Part shown: in pieces, positions 35,253 to 46,862 of the stretch
Position numbering within the stretch: the stretch's first letter is position 1
How the letters are laid out: every line of letters begins with the position of its first letter
Assembly (NCBI GenBank): GCA_002897695.1
Contig: BDTG01000043.1
Coordinates: 112,054-176,053 of the forward strand
Length of the DNA: 64,000 nt
Direction: 5' to 3'
Source of the DNA: a bacterium BMS3Abin14
Lineage (GTDB): Bacteria > BMS3Abin14
Translations under genes and position numbers: made by a program
The notes under the pieces: model-generated
Databases searched by the model: none
What the model saw: the letters and a program-made list of their open reading frames with translations, nothing else
Told to the model about the DNA's origin: nothing

Positions 35253-36374
35253 TCAGGCCTCATTTCTTAATATTATTTCGGTGAGTTTCTCCAGAAAATA
35301 CCTGTTTTCATCAGGGTTGCCGATTGTCACTCGAAGGTGCCCGGGAAGACCGTAACCCGTCATGGGGCGGACGATTACGCCCTTCTCCAGCAATGCCTGA
35401 TAGACGGTCTCGCCCTTTGCGCCCATGAGGTCGATGAGCATGAAGTTGCCGGCCGAAGGCGTCATTTCCAGTCCAAGGGAACCGACACCATCCGAAAGGG
35501 CCTCCATCTCAGTCCTGTTCAATCTGACGGTTTCCCGTATAAATTTCTCGTCCTCAAGGGCCGCCGTCGCTGCCGCCTGCCCAACGCTGTTGACGTTGAA
35601 GGGCTGGCGAATCCTGTTCAGAAGCTCCGCAAGTTTCTCGGGCATGACGGCATATCCAACCCTGAGGCCCGCCAGGCCGTAAGCCTTGGAGAAGGTCCTC
35701 GTTACAACCAATGACCTGCCCTGCTTGAGAAGTTCAATTCCGTCGGGATAGCCAGGCCGATCCGCGGCATATTCGAAATAGGCCTCGTCTAATACCGGAA
35801 CCACATTTTCCGGCAATGCGTCGAGAAAAATCTCAATCTCGGGCCCGGTTACGTAGGAACCGGTGGGGTTGTTGGGGTTGGCGATAAAGACGATACGGGT
35901 GTTGGGGGTAACCGCCTCAGCCATGGCGTCAAGATCATGGACCATGGCGCCATCGAGAGGCACCTCCACACCTCTGCCCCCGTGTGCCAGAGTACAGAGC
36001 CGGTAGACGATGAATGCCGGCCAACCGTACACGGTTTCATCACCTTCGCAAACGAGCAGCTGGACAAGAAGTTCGAGAATGTCGTTTGACCCGTTCCCCA
36101 GAACAATCATATTTCCGGGTACACCGTGTCTTTCGGCCAACAGTCCTTTCAGGTTGTAGGCGACTCCGTCGGGATAACGATTGAGGCTGCTCAATGCCTC
36201 CCGGGCCGCCGCCATAGCGAAGGGAGACATCCCCATGGGGTTCTCGTTGGATGCCAGCTTGATGATCCTCTCCAGGCCCAACTCCCTCGAAAGCTCCTCA
36301 ATGGGTTTTCCTGTGTGGTAGGGAAGCAGGTCCTCTACCGATCGGTATGCGGGTCTGTATTTATACTGTTTCAT
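35253..36374 (-). CDS. hisC: Histidinol-phosphate/aromatic aminotransferase
   Basis: PLP-dependent class I/II aminotransferase, 373 residues from MKQYKYRP. The PLP lysine is in RTFSKAYGLAGLRVGYAV, and IKLASNENPMGMSPFA, LGNGSNDILELL and IANPNNPTGSYV are family marks. Placed between pheA and aroF, it probably transaminates phenylpyruvate or hydroxyphenylpyruvate, possibly in addition to histidinol phosphate (inference). Two upstream in-frame ATGs at 36389 and 36410 are less well spaced. Confidence 0.87.
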   Translation of the reverse strand: MKQYKYRPAYRSVEDLLPYHTGKPIEELSRELGLERIIKLASNENPMGMSPFAMAAAREALSSLNRYPDGVAYNLKGLLAERHGVPGNMIVLGNGSNDILELLVQLLVCEGDETVYGWPAFIVYRLCTLAHGGRGVEVPLDGAMVHDLDAMAEAVTPNTRIVFIANPNNPTGSYVTGPEIEIFLDALPENVVPVLDEAYFEYAADRPGYPDGIELLKQGRSLVVTRTFSKAYGLAGLRVGYAVMPEKLAELLNRIRQPFNVNSVGQAAATAALEDEKFIRETVRLNRTEMEALSDGVGSLGLEMTPSAGNFMLIDLMGAKGETVYQALLEKGVIVRPMTGYGLPGHLRVTIGNPDENRYFLEKLTEIILRNEA

Positions 36375-36399
36375 ATTCGAAAGTCCCATATCTGATAAA

Positions 36400-36478
36400 A
36401 CGAGGTGCAAGGTTCCTGGTTCCTAAGGTTAGGTACCAAGCACTACCAGGCACCAGGTTCCAGGCACTGGGTTCCACG
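36400..36478. repeat. Short-word patchwork tract B
   Basis: The pheA-hisC gap is filled with variants of GGTTCCTGG and CCAGGCACCAGG words in close succession. Same vocabulary as tracts A, D and E. No coding frame or stable terminator is visible. Confidence 0.55.
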
Positions 36479-36480
36479 GG

Positions 36481-37314
36481 TCATTCATCTTCAACCTTTC
36501 CTTTAGGATAAGATCCCAACACCTTCATAAACATACACATTTTGTCAAGGCTTCGTAAAGCATCACGCACCGCCGGATCATCCTTGTGTCCCTCGAGATC
36601 GATGAAAAAAACATAGTCCCATGCCTTCTTTTTTGAGGGTCGCGACTCGATTTTCGTCAGGTTGATCCCCGTTTCGCCGAAAGGTTTGAGGATCTCATAG
36701 AGGGCCCCGACCTTGTCCTTGATGGAGAAAACCAGCGAGGTCTTATCGTTCCCGGATGGCGCAGCCGGATGGGTGGAAAACACAAGGAACCGCGTGAGGT
36801 TCTCTTCCCAGTCGCCTATATTCTCCACAAGGGTTGGAATTTCGTAAAGCTGCGATGCCATCGCACCGGCCACAGCAGCAGTCCCATCCCTGGAAAGACA
36901 GAGGGACGCCGCCTCAGCGGTGCTCCTGGTGTCTATAAATGCCGAGCCCCTGAGGTTTTCATGCAGCCAGCGCCGGCATTGGGCAAATGCCTGCGGATGG
37001 GAGTAGACCGTGAGAATTTCCCGAAGATCGTTTTCCCGTGACAGGAGCATCAGACGGACGGGCAATATGACCTCGCCGGTGATGACAAGTGTGGAGTCCA
37101 CAAGAAGATCCATGGTGGAGGTAACCACACCCTCATTGGAGTTCTCAACAGGCACCACTCCCCGATGGGCTTCGCCCACCTGGACCGCAGTAAAGACGTC
37201 GTCGATAGTCTCTGCGGGGATATATCCTGCTCCCTCGCCGAACGCACGCCACGCCGCCTGGTGTGTAAAAGTGGCCTGAGGGCCCAGATAGGAAATATTC
37301 AGATGCGAAGCCAT
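36481..37314 (-). CDS. pheA: Prephenate dehydratase with ACT domain
   Basis: Converts prephenate to phenylpyruvate, 277 residues. The catalytic part has ISYLGPQATFTHQAA, VPVENSNEGVVTSTMDLL and DTRSTAEAA; the Thr-Arg-Phe motif reads NLTRFLVF. The C-terminal ACT domain (KTSLVFSIKDKVGALYEIL with ESRPSKKKAWDYVFFIDLEG) gives phenylalanine feedback. There is no fused chorismate mutase. It starts 3 bases after accA. Confidence 0.94.
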   Translation of the reverse strand: MASHLNISYLGPQATFTHQAAWRAFGEGAGYIPAETIDDVFTAVQVGEAHRGVVPVENSNEGVVTSTMDLLVDSTLVITGEVILPVRLMLLSRENDLREILTVYSHPQAFAQCRRWLHENLRGSAFIDTRSTAEAASLCLSRDGTAAVAGAMASQLYEIPTLVENIGDWEENLTRFLVFSTHPAAPSGNDKTSLVFSIKDKVGALYEILKPFGETGINLTKIESRPSKKKAWDYVFFIDLEGHKDDPAVRDALRSLDKMCMFMKVLGSYPKGKVEDE

Positions 37315-37317
37315 TGG

Positions 37318-38280
37318 CTATGACTCTCTGTAGACCCCGATTTTGCGGAACCTGGCCCAACGATCCTCAACCAGCTCAGCGGGTCCCAGTTCAGAAAGTT
37401 CATCAAGGTGCCTTTTAATGTAGCCTCCGAGTACGTCTGCCGCAGCGGCGTAATTCCTGTGAGCGCCGCCCAGGGGTTCGGACACAATTTCATCGATTAT
37501 CCCGTTGGAGAGACTGTCCTGGGCAGTGAGCTTCATGGCTTCGGCGGCATCTTTGGAAAAAGCCTGGTTCTTCCAGAGAATGGCGGCGCAGCCCTCCGGT
37601 GAGATAACTGAATAGGTGCTGTTCTCCATCATGAGAACCCTGTTGGCCACAGCTAACGCGAGCGCGCCTCCACTTCCTCCTTCACCCGTTATCACGGTAA
37701 TGATCGGAACGGTAAGATCGGACATCTCTATGAGATTCCGGGCGATGGCCTCAGCCTGGCCTCTTTCCTCTGCCTGGATGCCCGGGAATGCCCCCGGGGT
37801 GTCCACAAGGGTCAGGATGGGAATCCTGAAACGCTCAGCCATCTTCATCAGGCGCAGGGCCTTTCGGTATCCCTCCGGGTGGGACATGCCGAAGTTTCGC
37901 ATGACCTTCTGCTTGGTGTTTCTTCCCTTTTGATGCCCGATTACCATCAGGGGTTTTTCAAAAAAACGGCCAATTCCGCCAACGATGGATGGGTCGTCAC
38001 CAAAAACACGATCTCCATGCAGTTCGATAAAATTTTTAGTTAATAATTCAATGAAATCGAGGGTGTAAGGCCTCATCGGGTGCCTGGCAAGGAGAGTTCG
38101 CTGCCACCTGTCCAGCTTTTTATAGAGTTCGCTCCTTAGCTTGTCCAGTTTCTTTTCGAGCCTCTGGACATCGTCGGTCAGATCAAGTCCGGACTCCCCC
38201 GTTTCCATGTGGCGAAGTTCCTCGATGCGTTTTTCCATCTCCACGATCGGCTTTTCAAAATCCAGATAGAATTCAACCAT
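37318..38280 (-). CDS. accA: Acetyl-CoA carboxylase carboxyltransferase subunit alpha
   Basis: Part of acetyl-CoA carboxylase, with AccD transferring carboxyl from biotin to acetyl-CoA. With ATG at 38280 (AAAGGAAAG upstream) it has 320 residues. Marks are HPMRPYTLDFIELL, GDRVFGDDPSIVGGIGRF, GHQKGRNTKQKVMRNFGM and TVITGEGGSGGALALAVANR. The beta subunit gene is not in this window. It follows dnaE by 22 bases. Confidence 0.96.
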   Translation of the reverse strand: MVEFYLDFEKPIVEMEKRIEELRHMETGESGLDLTDDVQRLEKKLDKLRSELYKKLDRWQRTLLARHPMRPYTLDFIELLTKNFIELHGDRVFGDDPSIVGGIGRFFEKPLMVIGHQKGRNTKQKVMRNFGMSHPEGYRKALRLMKMAERFRIPILTLVDTPGAFPGIQAEERGQAEAIARNLIEMSDLTVPIITVITGEGGSGGALALAVANRVLMMENSTYSVISPEGCAAILWKNQAFSKDAAEAMKLTAQDSLSNGIIDEIVSEPLGGAHRNYAAAADVLGGYIKRHLDELSELGPAELVEDRWARFRKIGVYRES

Positions 38281-38302
38281 GGTCTTTCCTTTCAATCCCG
38301 TT

Positions 38303-41300
38303 TCACTCGAATGTCACTGTTCCACTTCCGAGAAGTTCTTCCACCTCTCGAACCATCCGATCCGATGAACCCACACGGAGGGAATCCTCGGCGCTTATGA
38401 CTGCCTCGCCCTTGGTCGGGATGGCCAGTTTCAGCTTGAGTTTGCATTGTCCGGAATGCCTGGTGAGAACGGCTTTCAGCGAGGATAAGTCCTCACGGGT
38501 AAGTCCCAGGGTAGTCAGGTTGATCTGGACGACCCGCGTCACCTTTTCTCTGTAGTCCTCAAGAAGGCTCATCTTCTGAACCATTATCTTGGGTTTTTCC
38601 CCGTCTGAATCGGTGACTCCTTCAACCAGCATCGGTTTATCGGATGCGATGATGGACGAATATTTCTTGAAAACATCCGAAAATATCACCAGTTCAGCGC
38701 TGCCGTGAAGGTCCTCGAGGGTCAGGAACGCCATTCTATCACCTTTTTTAGTGTTGATCTCCTTGATGCTCTGTTTGACTCCCGCGACCCTTACCTCCTG
38801 ACCATCGCCCAGTTCACCGAGTTTGCCAAGGTCAGATGTAACATACCGTTCGAGCTCCCGGGTATATTTTTCAAGGGGGTGTCCGGAAATGTAGAACCCC
38901 AGACTCTCCTTTTCAAAGGTAAGCCTGAGATGTTCGGTCCATGGTTCGACATCCGGCAGGGACAGCCCATCGTCGATCCCTTTCGCCCCGCCGAACATGT
39001 TGATCTGCCCATTAATCCTGTCTCTCTGCTCCTTTTGACCTCTCTCAAGCGCCTGATCGAGGCCCGCGATGTTACGGGCCCTGTGGCCTGAAAACCCATC
39101 AAAAGCCCCGGACTTGATCAGGCTTTCAATCACTCTTCTGTTAACTTTGCGAAGATCGACACGGCCGCAAAAATCCTCAAGAGAAAAAAACTCTCCAGCC
39201 TGGTCCCTTTGCCCCAGAATCTCCTCCAGAGCGGCTACCCCCACGTTTTTGACGGCGCCCAGCCCGAACCGAATCCCGTCTTCGGTAACGGTAAACGGGA
39301 TCTCCGATTCATTGATATCAGGAGGGAGAAGGATGATCCCCATCTCCTTGCAGACACCGATATGCTGAGTCACCTTATCCGTGTTGTCCATCTCACTTGT
39401 GAGGAGTGCGGCCATGAACTCCATTGGGTAATGAGCCTTGACATAGGCCGTACGGAAGGAGATGAGGGCATAGGCTGCACTGTGCGACTTGTTGAATCCA
39501 TATCCGGCAAAATATTCCATGGTATCGAATATCCTGTTTGCCTTGACGGACGAGATACCCTCTTTTTTGCATCCTTCCTGAAAACGGGTCCTCTGCTGCT
39601 CCATCTCCTCATGTTTTTTCTTGCCCATGGCGCGCCTCAGGATATCGGCTTCGCCAAGGGAATATCCGGCCAGAGCGCTGGCGATCTGCATCACCTGCTC
39701 CTGATAAACTATAACGCCGTAAGTTTCCTCAAGAATCTCCTTCAACCCGGGCACTTCGTAGGTTATGGACTGCCGTCCTCTTTTTCGGTTGATGAAATCG
39801 GTGACCATCCCGCTTCCCAGAGGCCCGGGACGGTAAAGAGCAACCAGGGCAACAAGATCCTCGAAGGTCCCTGGCTTCATCTTGTTAAGGAGGTCCTTCA
39901 TCCCGGAGCTTTCGAGCTGAAACACCCCATCCGTATTGGCCGATGACAAAAGCTCATAGGTCAGGGGGTCCTCAAGGCTCAGATCTTCGAAGGCCAGAGT
40001 GGAACTGCCCTCGCGTTCGAGCCTGCGATTGAGAAGCTTCAGTGCGTGGTCAAGGAGAGTAAGGGTCCTGAGGCCGAGGAAATCGAACTTGACCAATCCA
40101 ATTTCCTCCAGATTCTTCATGGTAAACTGGGTAATCGCCTCGCCCTTCGTTCCCCTGTATAGCGGAACGTGCTCATCCAGCCTGTCCTGACTGATGACAA
40201 CGCCTGCCGCGTGGGTGGATGCATGGCGATGAAGCCCCTCTATCTTCTGGGCCAGCTCAAGCAGGTCGGCGATTTTCTTGTCCTTCTTCATGATTTCACG
40301 GAGCTGGGGCTCCTGTTCGATTGCCTGGCTGATAGTAATTTTGAGGATATCCGGGATCATCTTGGCAATCCGGTCGACCTCGGCGTAGCTGATGTCCAGC
40401 GCCCTCCCAACGTCCCGGATGGCCCCCCTTGCCGCCATGGTGCCGAAGGTGATAATCTGTGCTACCCTGTCCTCTCCGTATTTCTCGGTAACGTACCGTA
40501 TGACCTCGTCCCGCCGGTCCATGCAGAAATCGACATCAATATCCGGCATACTGACCCGCTCGGGGTTAAGAAACCTCTCGAAGAGAAGGCCGTAACGCAG
40601 CGGATCTATGTCGGTAATACCAAGTGAATATGCAACAAGGGAACCGGCTGCCGACCCGCGGCCCGGTCCCACAGGCACACCTTTTTCTTTTGCGAATCTG
40701 ATAAAATCCCAGACGATAAGGAAATATCCGGAAAAACCCATGGCGGAAATGGTTTCGATTTCCTTCCCGAGTCTCGTCTGATAGCGTTCAAGGATTGCCT
40801 CCTTCTCCTCAGCCGGGGCCATGTCCAGAATACTCTCCATGCGCCGCTCAAAACCTGACCTGACGGTATCGGCGAGAAAGGACTGGGGGGTCCGGTCCTC
40901 GGGCACCGGGAATAGCGGCATCTGGATCTTGTGCAGAGGAATCTCAAGGTTGCACCGTTCCGCCACTTCAAGGGTGTTGGCGAGGGCCTCAGGAAGGTCT
41001 CGATAGAGGACACCCATCTCGTCAGCGGATTTCAGATACAGTTCGTGGGCATCCATGCGCATCCTGTCCTCTGCATTGACAGTCTTTCCCGTCTGGATGC
41101 AGAGGAGAACATCGTGCATGCGCCGGTCCTCTTTCTGGAGATAATGAATATCGTTGGTGGCTACCATGGATATCCCAAGATCCGCTGAAATTCTTGCCAG
41201 CCCCTCGTTGGCCCGAGCCTGCTCCTCGAGCCCGTTCCGCATTATCTCCAGATAATAGGCGTCACCGAATACATCCCGGTACCATGCGGCGGTTTCCACG

Positions 41301-41773
41301 GCTTCCTTCTCCCTGCCCATGACGATGCGCCTGGCAACCTCCCCCTTGAGGCATGCGGAGAGTGCGATAAGGCCCTCACTGTGTTCGCTGAGTATCTCCC
41401 TGTCAATGCGGGGTTTATAGTAAAACCCCTCTCTGAAGCCTGAGGAGGACAGCTTGAGAAGGTTGTGGTATCCGACCAGGTTTCGGGCCAGAAGTACGAC
41501 GTGATAATAGTTATCGCCGTCGGCGGCCGGTTTCTTGTCCATTCTGCTGCCAGGCGCCACATAGAATTCACTGCCGATAATGGGTTTTATTCCTGCGGCC
41601 AATGCGCTCTGGTAAAAGTCGATAACACCGAACATCCCTCCGTGGTCCGTGATGGCCAGGGCGGGAAAGCGCATTTTTGCCGCAAGCTTCGTCAGGTCAG
41701 AAACCCGGCAGGCGCCGTCCAGAAGACTGAAGGAGGTGTGAACGTGAAGGTGTACGAAATCAACCCGTTTCAT
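38303..41773 (-). CDS. dnaE: DNA polymerase III subunit alpha
   Basis: Replicative polymerase of 1156 residues, normal DnaE length. The PHP domain starts FVHLHVHTSFSLLDGACRV; the palm has VGPGRGSAAGSLVAYSLG and the catalytic PDIDVDFCMDRRDEVIRY. The fingers region (SHSAAYALISFRTAYVKAH), tandem HhH and the C-terminal OB domain follow. It lies between guaA and accA, and the accA neighbour is common in bacteria. Confidence 0.98.
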   Translation of the reverse strand: MKRVDFVHLHVHTSFSLLDGACRVSDLTKLAAKMRFPALAITDHGGMFGVIDFYQSALAAGIKPIIGSEFYVAPGSRMDKKPAADGDNYYHVVLLARNLVGYHNLLKLSSSGFREGFYYKPRIDREILSEHSEGLIALSACLKGEVARRIVMGREKEAVETAAWYRDVFGDAYYLEIMRNGLEEQARANEGLARISADLGISMVATNDIHYLQKEDRRMHDVLLCIQTGKTVNAEDRMRMDAHELYLKSADEMGVLYRDLPEALANTLEVAERCNLEIPLHKIQMPLFPVPEDRTPQSFLADTVRSGFERRMESILDMAPAEEKEAILERYQTRLGKEIETISAMGFSGYFLIVWDFIRFAKEKGVPVGPGRGSAAGSLVAYSLGITDIDPLRYGLLFERFLNPERVSMPDIDVDFCMDRRDEVIRYVTEKYGEDRVAQIITFGTMAARGAIRDVGRALDISYAEVDRIAKMIPDILKITISQAIEQEPQLREIMKKDKKIADLLELAQKIEGLHRHASTHAAGVVISQDRLDEHVPLYRGTKGEAITQFTMKNLEEIGLVKFDFLGLRTLTLLDHALKLLNRRLEREGSSTLAFEDLSLEDPLTYELLSSANTDGVFQLESSGMKDLLNKMKPGTFEDLVALVALYRPGPLGSGMVTDFINRKRGRQSITYEVPGLKEILEETYGVIVYQEQVMQIASALAGYSLGEADILRRAMGKKKHEEMEQQRTRFQEGCKKEGISSVKANRIFDTMEYFAGYGFNKSHSAAYALISFRTAYVKAHYPMEFMAALLTSEMDNTDKVTQHIGVCKEMGIILLPPDINESEIPFTVTEDGIRFGLGAVKNVGVAALEEILGQRDQAGEFFSLEDFCGRVDLRKVNRRVIESLIKSGAFDGFSGHRARNIAGLDQALERGQKEQRDRINGQINMFGGAKGIDDGLSLPDVEPWTEHLRLTFEKESLGFYISGHPLEKYTRELERYVTSDLGKLGELGDGQEVRVAGVKQSIKEINTKKGDRMAFLTLEDLHGSAELVIFSDVFKKYSSIIASDKPMLVEGVTDSDGEKPKIMVQKMSLLEDYREKVTRVVQINLTTLGLTREDLSSLKAVLTRHSGQCKLKLKLAIPTKGEAVISAEDSLRVGSSDRMVREVEELLGSGTVTFE

Positions 41774-41785
41774 GATTACCGCCGA

Positions 41786-43351
41786 TTATTCCCACTCAAT
41801 GGTGGCGGGAGGTTTGGAACTTATGTCGTAGACTACCCGGTTCACCCCCCGGACCTCGTTAATGATCCTGTTGGAAATCCGGCCCAGGAGATCGTAGGGA
41901 AGGTGCACCCAGTCCGCTGTCATGCCGTCAAGGCTGGAAACTGCCCTTACGGCGAGAACGTTCTCATAGGTTCTCTCATCACCCATTACGCCAACCGTTT
42001 TGATTGGAAGGAGAACGGCGAGAGTCTGCCAGATGGAATCGTGCAGGCCTGAAACGAGGATCTCCTCCCTGACGACAGCGTCTGCCTCCCTGAGGATGAA
42101 CAACCGCTCCTCGGTAACCTCGCCGACAATCCTGATCGCCAGACCTGGACCCGGGAATGGGTGCCTTTTGAGGATCACATCAGGAACCTCAAGCTCCCTC
42201 CCGACCTCACGCACCTCATCCTTGAAAAGCTCACGGAGGGGTTCGATCAACTTGAGGTTCATCACATCAGGGAGCCCGCCGACATTGTGATGGCTTTTGA
42301 TGGTGGCCGAAGGCCCCTTGAATGAAACGCTTTCGATGACATCAGGATACAGGGTCCCCTGGGCCAGGTATTGTACGTTTCCGATCTTCGCGGCTTCCGT
42401 CTCAAAAAGTTGGATAAACTCGTTCCCGATGATCTTTCGTTTTTTCTCTGGATCATTAACACCGGAAAGTTTCTCCAGAAAGTGTTGTCCGGCATTGAGA
42501 ACAACGAGGGGGATGTGAAGATGATCTGAGAAAACCGACCGGACCCCCTCGACCTCATCCTTCCGAAGAAGGCCGTTATCAACAAAAACGCAGGTCAGCC
42601 GGTTGCCGATGGCCCTGTGAACCAGGACAGCCACAACAGAGGAATCCACCCCCCCGGAAAGGGCGCAGAGAACCCTTCCATGTTCTCCCACCTCCCTTTT
42701 AATCTGATCCACAGTACTTTCGATGTAGGAATGGGCGGTCCACAGGGGCCGAAGACCGCAGATCCGGAACAAAAAATTCTCAAGTATATCTTTCCCCCGG
42801 GGGGTGTGAACGACTTCAGGATGAAACTGGACCGCAAAGATTCTGGAACTTTGGTGTTTCATGGCGGCCACGGGGGAATTTTCAGTGTGTGCGATGGGTA
42901 GGAAACCCGGGGGAGCCGACTCGATCCTGTCACCGTGACTCATCCAGACCTTGATACGATTATCGGCGTCAGTCTTAAAACCCGCGAACAGGTCCCCGCT
43001 GTCATCAACCCGGAGCTGAGCGGGGCCATATTCGCGATTATGGGACTTACCGACCTTTCCACCCAGGAGGTGTGTGATGAGCTGCATGCCGTAGCAGATT
43101 CCCAGGAACGGGACATCCAGGTCGAACAGCTCCACGGGAACCAGGGGGGCGCCATCGTCCAGAACGCTGGAAGGTCCACCGGAGAGAATAATGCCCCCTG
43201 GCTCGAAGTCCCGGATCCTCTCCATACCGGCAGTACACGGCAGGATCTCACAATAGACCTTAAGTTCACGGACCCTTCGCGCGATAAGCTGGGTGGTCTG
43301 GCTTCCGAAATCGAGGATCAGTATTTTTTCTTCGTGCAGGTCCATATTCAT
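41786..43351 (-). CDS. guaA: GMP synthase (glutamine-hydrolysing)
   Basis: Amidates XMP to GMP, 521 residues. The glutaminase part has [19 protein letters not shown], the Cys nucleophile in [12 protein letters not shown] and the His/Glu in [11 protein letters not shown]. The ATP-pyrophosphatase loop is [15 protein letters not shown] and the dimerisation domain ends PPATIEWE. It is downstream of guaB with a 244-base gap of repeat tract. Confidence 0.97.
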   Translation of the reverse strand: MNMDLHEEKILILDFGSQTTQLIARRVRELKVYCEILPCTAGMERIRDFEPGGIILSGGPSSVLDDGAPLVPVELFDLDVPFLGICYGMQLITHLLGGKVGKSHNREYGPAQLRVDDSGDLFAGFKTDADNRIKVWMSHGDRIESAPPGFLPIAHTENSPVAAMKHQSSRIFAVQFHPEVVHTPRGKDILENFLFRICGLRPLWTAHSYIESTVDQIKREVGEHGRVLCALSGGVDSSVVAVLVHRAIGNRLTCVFVDNGLLRKDEVEGVRSVFSDHLHIPLVVLNAGQHFLEKLSGVNDPEKKRKIIGNEFIQLFETEAAKIGNVQYLAQGTLYPDVIESVSFKGPSATIKSHHNVGGLPDVMNLKLIEPLRELFKDEVREVGRELEVPDVILKRHPFPGPGLAIRIVGEVTEERLFILREADAVVREEILVSGLHDSIWQTLAVLLPIKTVGVMGDERTYENVLAVRAVSSLDGMTADWVHLPYDLLGRISNRIINEVRGVNRVVYDISSKPPATIEWE

Positions 43352-43369
43352 TCACCCGGCAGTGTTTGA

Positions 43370-43595
43370 GTCCAGAGGGCGCAGGGATAATCCAATGTCC
43401 CAAGTCCAACGCCCAAGGATAGCAAGGCTCTGGGCGCGATGACTTCGCTTTTTTCTGTGTCTTTTTTCCCGTTGGACGTTGGACCTTGGACCTTGGGCAT
43501 CACCTCTATACTTCGACACTTCGTTACTTCGATACCCCCATACCCCAGTACTGCTCTTCCCTATCGCCCCTTGCCTATAGCCCATGGCCTATTGC

Positions 43596-43598
<3 letters not shown>
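43370..43598. repeat. Short-word patchwork tract C
   Basis: The gap between guaB and guaA is a mosaic of short-period blocks: TTGGACGTTGGACCTTGG, then CTTCGACACTTCG with ACTTCGATACCCCCATACC, then TTGCCTATAGCCCATGG with CCTATTGCCTATTC. Similar blocks recur in tract D (CCTATAGCC) and tract E (CTTCGACACTTCGATACC). No gene is seen. Confidence 0.65.
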
Positions 43599-45092
<1,494 letters not shown>

Positions 45093-45119
45093 TCATTGAA
45101 AAAATGGGTAATTTTCGGT

Positions 45120-45250
45120 ATATTTGCTCTTCAAGTTCCAGATTCCTGGAAGCAAGGTCCAGGTCCAGGTTCTGGGATCTGGATTTAAACCTCAAACTCT
45201 CCATTTCCTACAGCCTATAGCCTATATCCTACAGCCTATAGCTTAAAGCC
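45120..45250. repeat. Short-word patchwork tract D
   Basis: Starts with GTTCCAGATTCCTGG and AGGTCCAGGTCCAGG, passes through ACCTCAAACTC and ends in repeats of CCTATAGCCTATATCC and CCTACAGCCTATAGC. These are the same word classes as in tracts B, C and E in a different order. Confidence 0.65.
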
Positions 45251-45270
45251 TGCTTCGCTATAGATTTACG

Positions 45271-45293
45271 AAAACACCGCCCCGGCGGTGTGA
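45271..45293 (-). terminator. Hairpin terminator of the liv operon
   Basis: Eight-base perfect arms ACACCGCC (45274-45281) and GGCGGTGT (45284-45291) with a two-base loop, followed by TTT on the minus strand, about 115 bases after the livF stop. The T-tract is short, so efficiency is uncertain. Confidence 0.5.
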
Positions 45294-45404
45294 TATAAGT
45301 GAGATCTCATTGAAGGAAGTTGCATGGTGAATTAAGCGAGATTAGAGACAATGGGTAGATGTGTCAACCTGTGATTTGGCACCTGCTATTTTCCGAATGG
45401 AAAA

Positions 45405-46112
45405 TCAGATCCCCAGATAGGCCTCCCGAATCTTATCCGATTTTTTTATCTCTTCGGGGGATCCCTCGGCTTTTATGACACCCTCGTGCATGATGTAGAC
45501 GTAGTCCGCGGTGTCAAGGGACGCAGCGGCATTCTGCTCCACAAGAAGGATGGTAAGGCCCACCTCATTCTTGAGCTTCTCGATGGCCTCGAACATTTCC
45601 TGCACCAGTTTTGGGGCAAGGCCCTGGCTCGGCTCGTCGAGCATTATCATCCTGGGGTGGGTCATGAGGGCACGCCCGACGGTAACCATCTGCTGCTGCC
45701 CTCCGGAAAGGGAGCCTGCCTTCTGCTCTCCCCTCTCCTGGAGGATGGGGAAGATGGAGTACACAAGTTCCAGGGTTTCACTCTTGTGGCTCTGGGCCTC
45801 TTTACGATATGCCCCCATAATCAGGTTTTCGTAAACGGTCATATCTGTGAAGAGGTGTTTGCCTTCCGGGACCAGGGTCAAGCCAAGGTCGACCTTCTTG
45901 TGAGGAGGCGTGTTTGTAACGTCATGCCCATCAAAATGGATTTTGCCGGCCCGGACATTCACATCCCCGAAAATGGTCCAGAGAAGGGTGGATTTGCCGG
46001 CGCCATTGGGACCGAGAAGGGATGTGATAGTCCCTTTTTTCACCTCGAGATCAGGCCCCCACAGAACCTGCATGGAGCCGTAACCGGACTCCAGCTTTTC
46101 GACCTTAAGCAT
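45405..46112 (-). CDS. livF: Branched-chain amino-acid ABC transporter ATPase LivF
   Basis: Cytoplasmic ATPase of a HAAT-type ABC importer, 235 residues. Walker A SLLGPNGAGKSTLLWTIFG, signature SLSGGQQQMVTVGRAL and Walker B MIMLDEPSQGLAP are present. The start at 46112 is inside the end of livG, eight bases upstream of its stop, with GGAGGG before it. Confidence 0.93.
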   Translation of the reverse strand: MLKVEKLESGYGSMQVLWGPDLEVKKGTITSLLGPNGAGKSTLLWTIFGDVNVRAGKIHFDGHDVTNTPPHKKVDLGLTLVPEGKHLFTDMTVYENLIMGAYRKEAQSHKSETLELVYSIFPILQERGEQKAGSLSGGQQQMVTVGRALMTHPRMIMLDEPSQGLAPKLVQEMFEAIEKLKNEVGLTILLVEQNAAASLDTADYVYIMHEGVIKAEGSPEEIKKSDKIREAYLGI

Positions 46113-46854
46113 CGGCGCCCTCCGGTGGGTGGCCAAGGTAGACCTCGATGACCCTGGGGTCGCTCAGGGCTTCCCTTGTCGGTTCGTCAACGAGTTTTGC
46201 GCCCTGGTGCATTACCAGGACCCTTTCGGCCAGACCGGCCACTGCACGCATGATATGCTCCACCATGGCAATAATGGAGATGTTCTCTGTTTCCCGGATC
46301 ATCTTGATAAAAGAGACCATCTCATCAATATCTTTCGAGTTCATCCCGGCCATGGATTCGTCCATAAGCAGCAGTTTCGGCTTCATGGCAAGTGCCCGGG
46401 CGATCTCCACCAGTTTCTTCTCTGTGGGTGTGAGGCCTCCCGCCGGCTTGTCACGGTGGGCCTTTAAACCAATGAGGTCGATGTAGCGATCCGCCATTTC
46501 CATGGCTTTGTCTGCGTTAATTTCCCTGCCGCCTGCGCCAAACATTGCCCCGATTGCGATATTTTCCTGAACGGTAGCTGAGGAAAAGGGCCTGGGGATC
46601 TGGAACGTCCTGCCGATTCCGAGGTGGGCTCTCCTGTAGGCCGGAAATGCGGTGACATCCAGGCCATCAAAAATTATGTGCCCTTCATCTACAGGGAACA
46701 TGCCATTGATGAGATTAAACAGCGTGGTCTTCCCTGCACCGTTTGGCCCCACCAGGGCCATCATTTCGCCCTTCCGGATTTCCAGACTGACATCGTCCAC
46801 AGCGACGAGGCCGCCGAAGCGCTTGGTGACGTTCTTAAGTTCAAGCAGCGGCAT
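46105..46854 (-). CDS. livG: Branched-chain amino-acid ABC transporter ATPase LivG
   Basis: Second ATPase of the importer, 249 residues. Walker A ALVGPNGAGKTTLFNLING, the LivG-type signature GGLTPTEKKLVEIARAL and Walker B LLLMDESMAGMNSKD (Ser in place of the usual Pro) are visible. The C terminus is the extended LivG tail. It follows livM by eight bases. Confidence 0.93.
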   Translation of the reverse strand: MPLLELKNVTKRFGGLVAVDDVSLEIRKGEMMALVGPNGAGKTTLFNLINGMFPVDEGHIIFDGLDVTAFPAYRRAHLGIGRTFQIPRPFSSATVQENIAIGAMFGAGGREINADKAMEMADRYIDLIGLKAHRDKPAGGLTPTEKKLVEIARALAMKPKLLLMDESMAGMNSKDIDEMVSFIKMIRETENISIIAMVEHIMRAVAGLAERVLVMHQGAKLVDEPTREALSDPRVIEVYLGHPPEGADA

Positions 46855-46862
46855 TATTCACC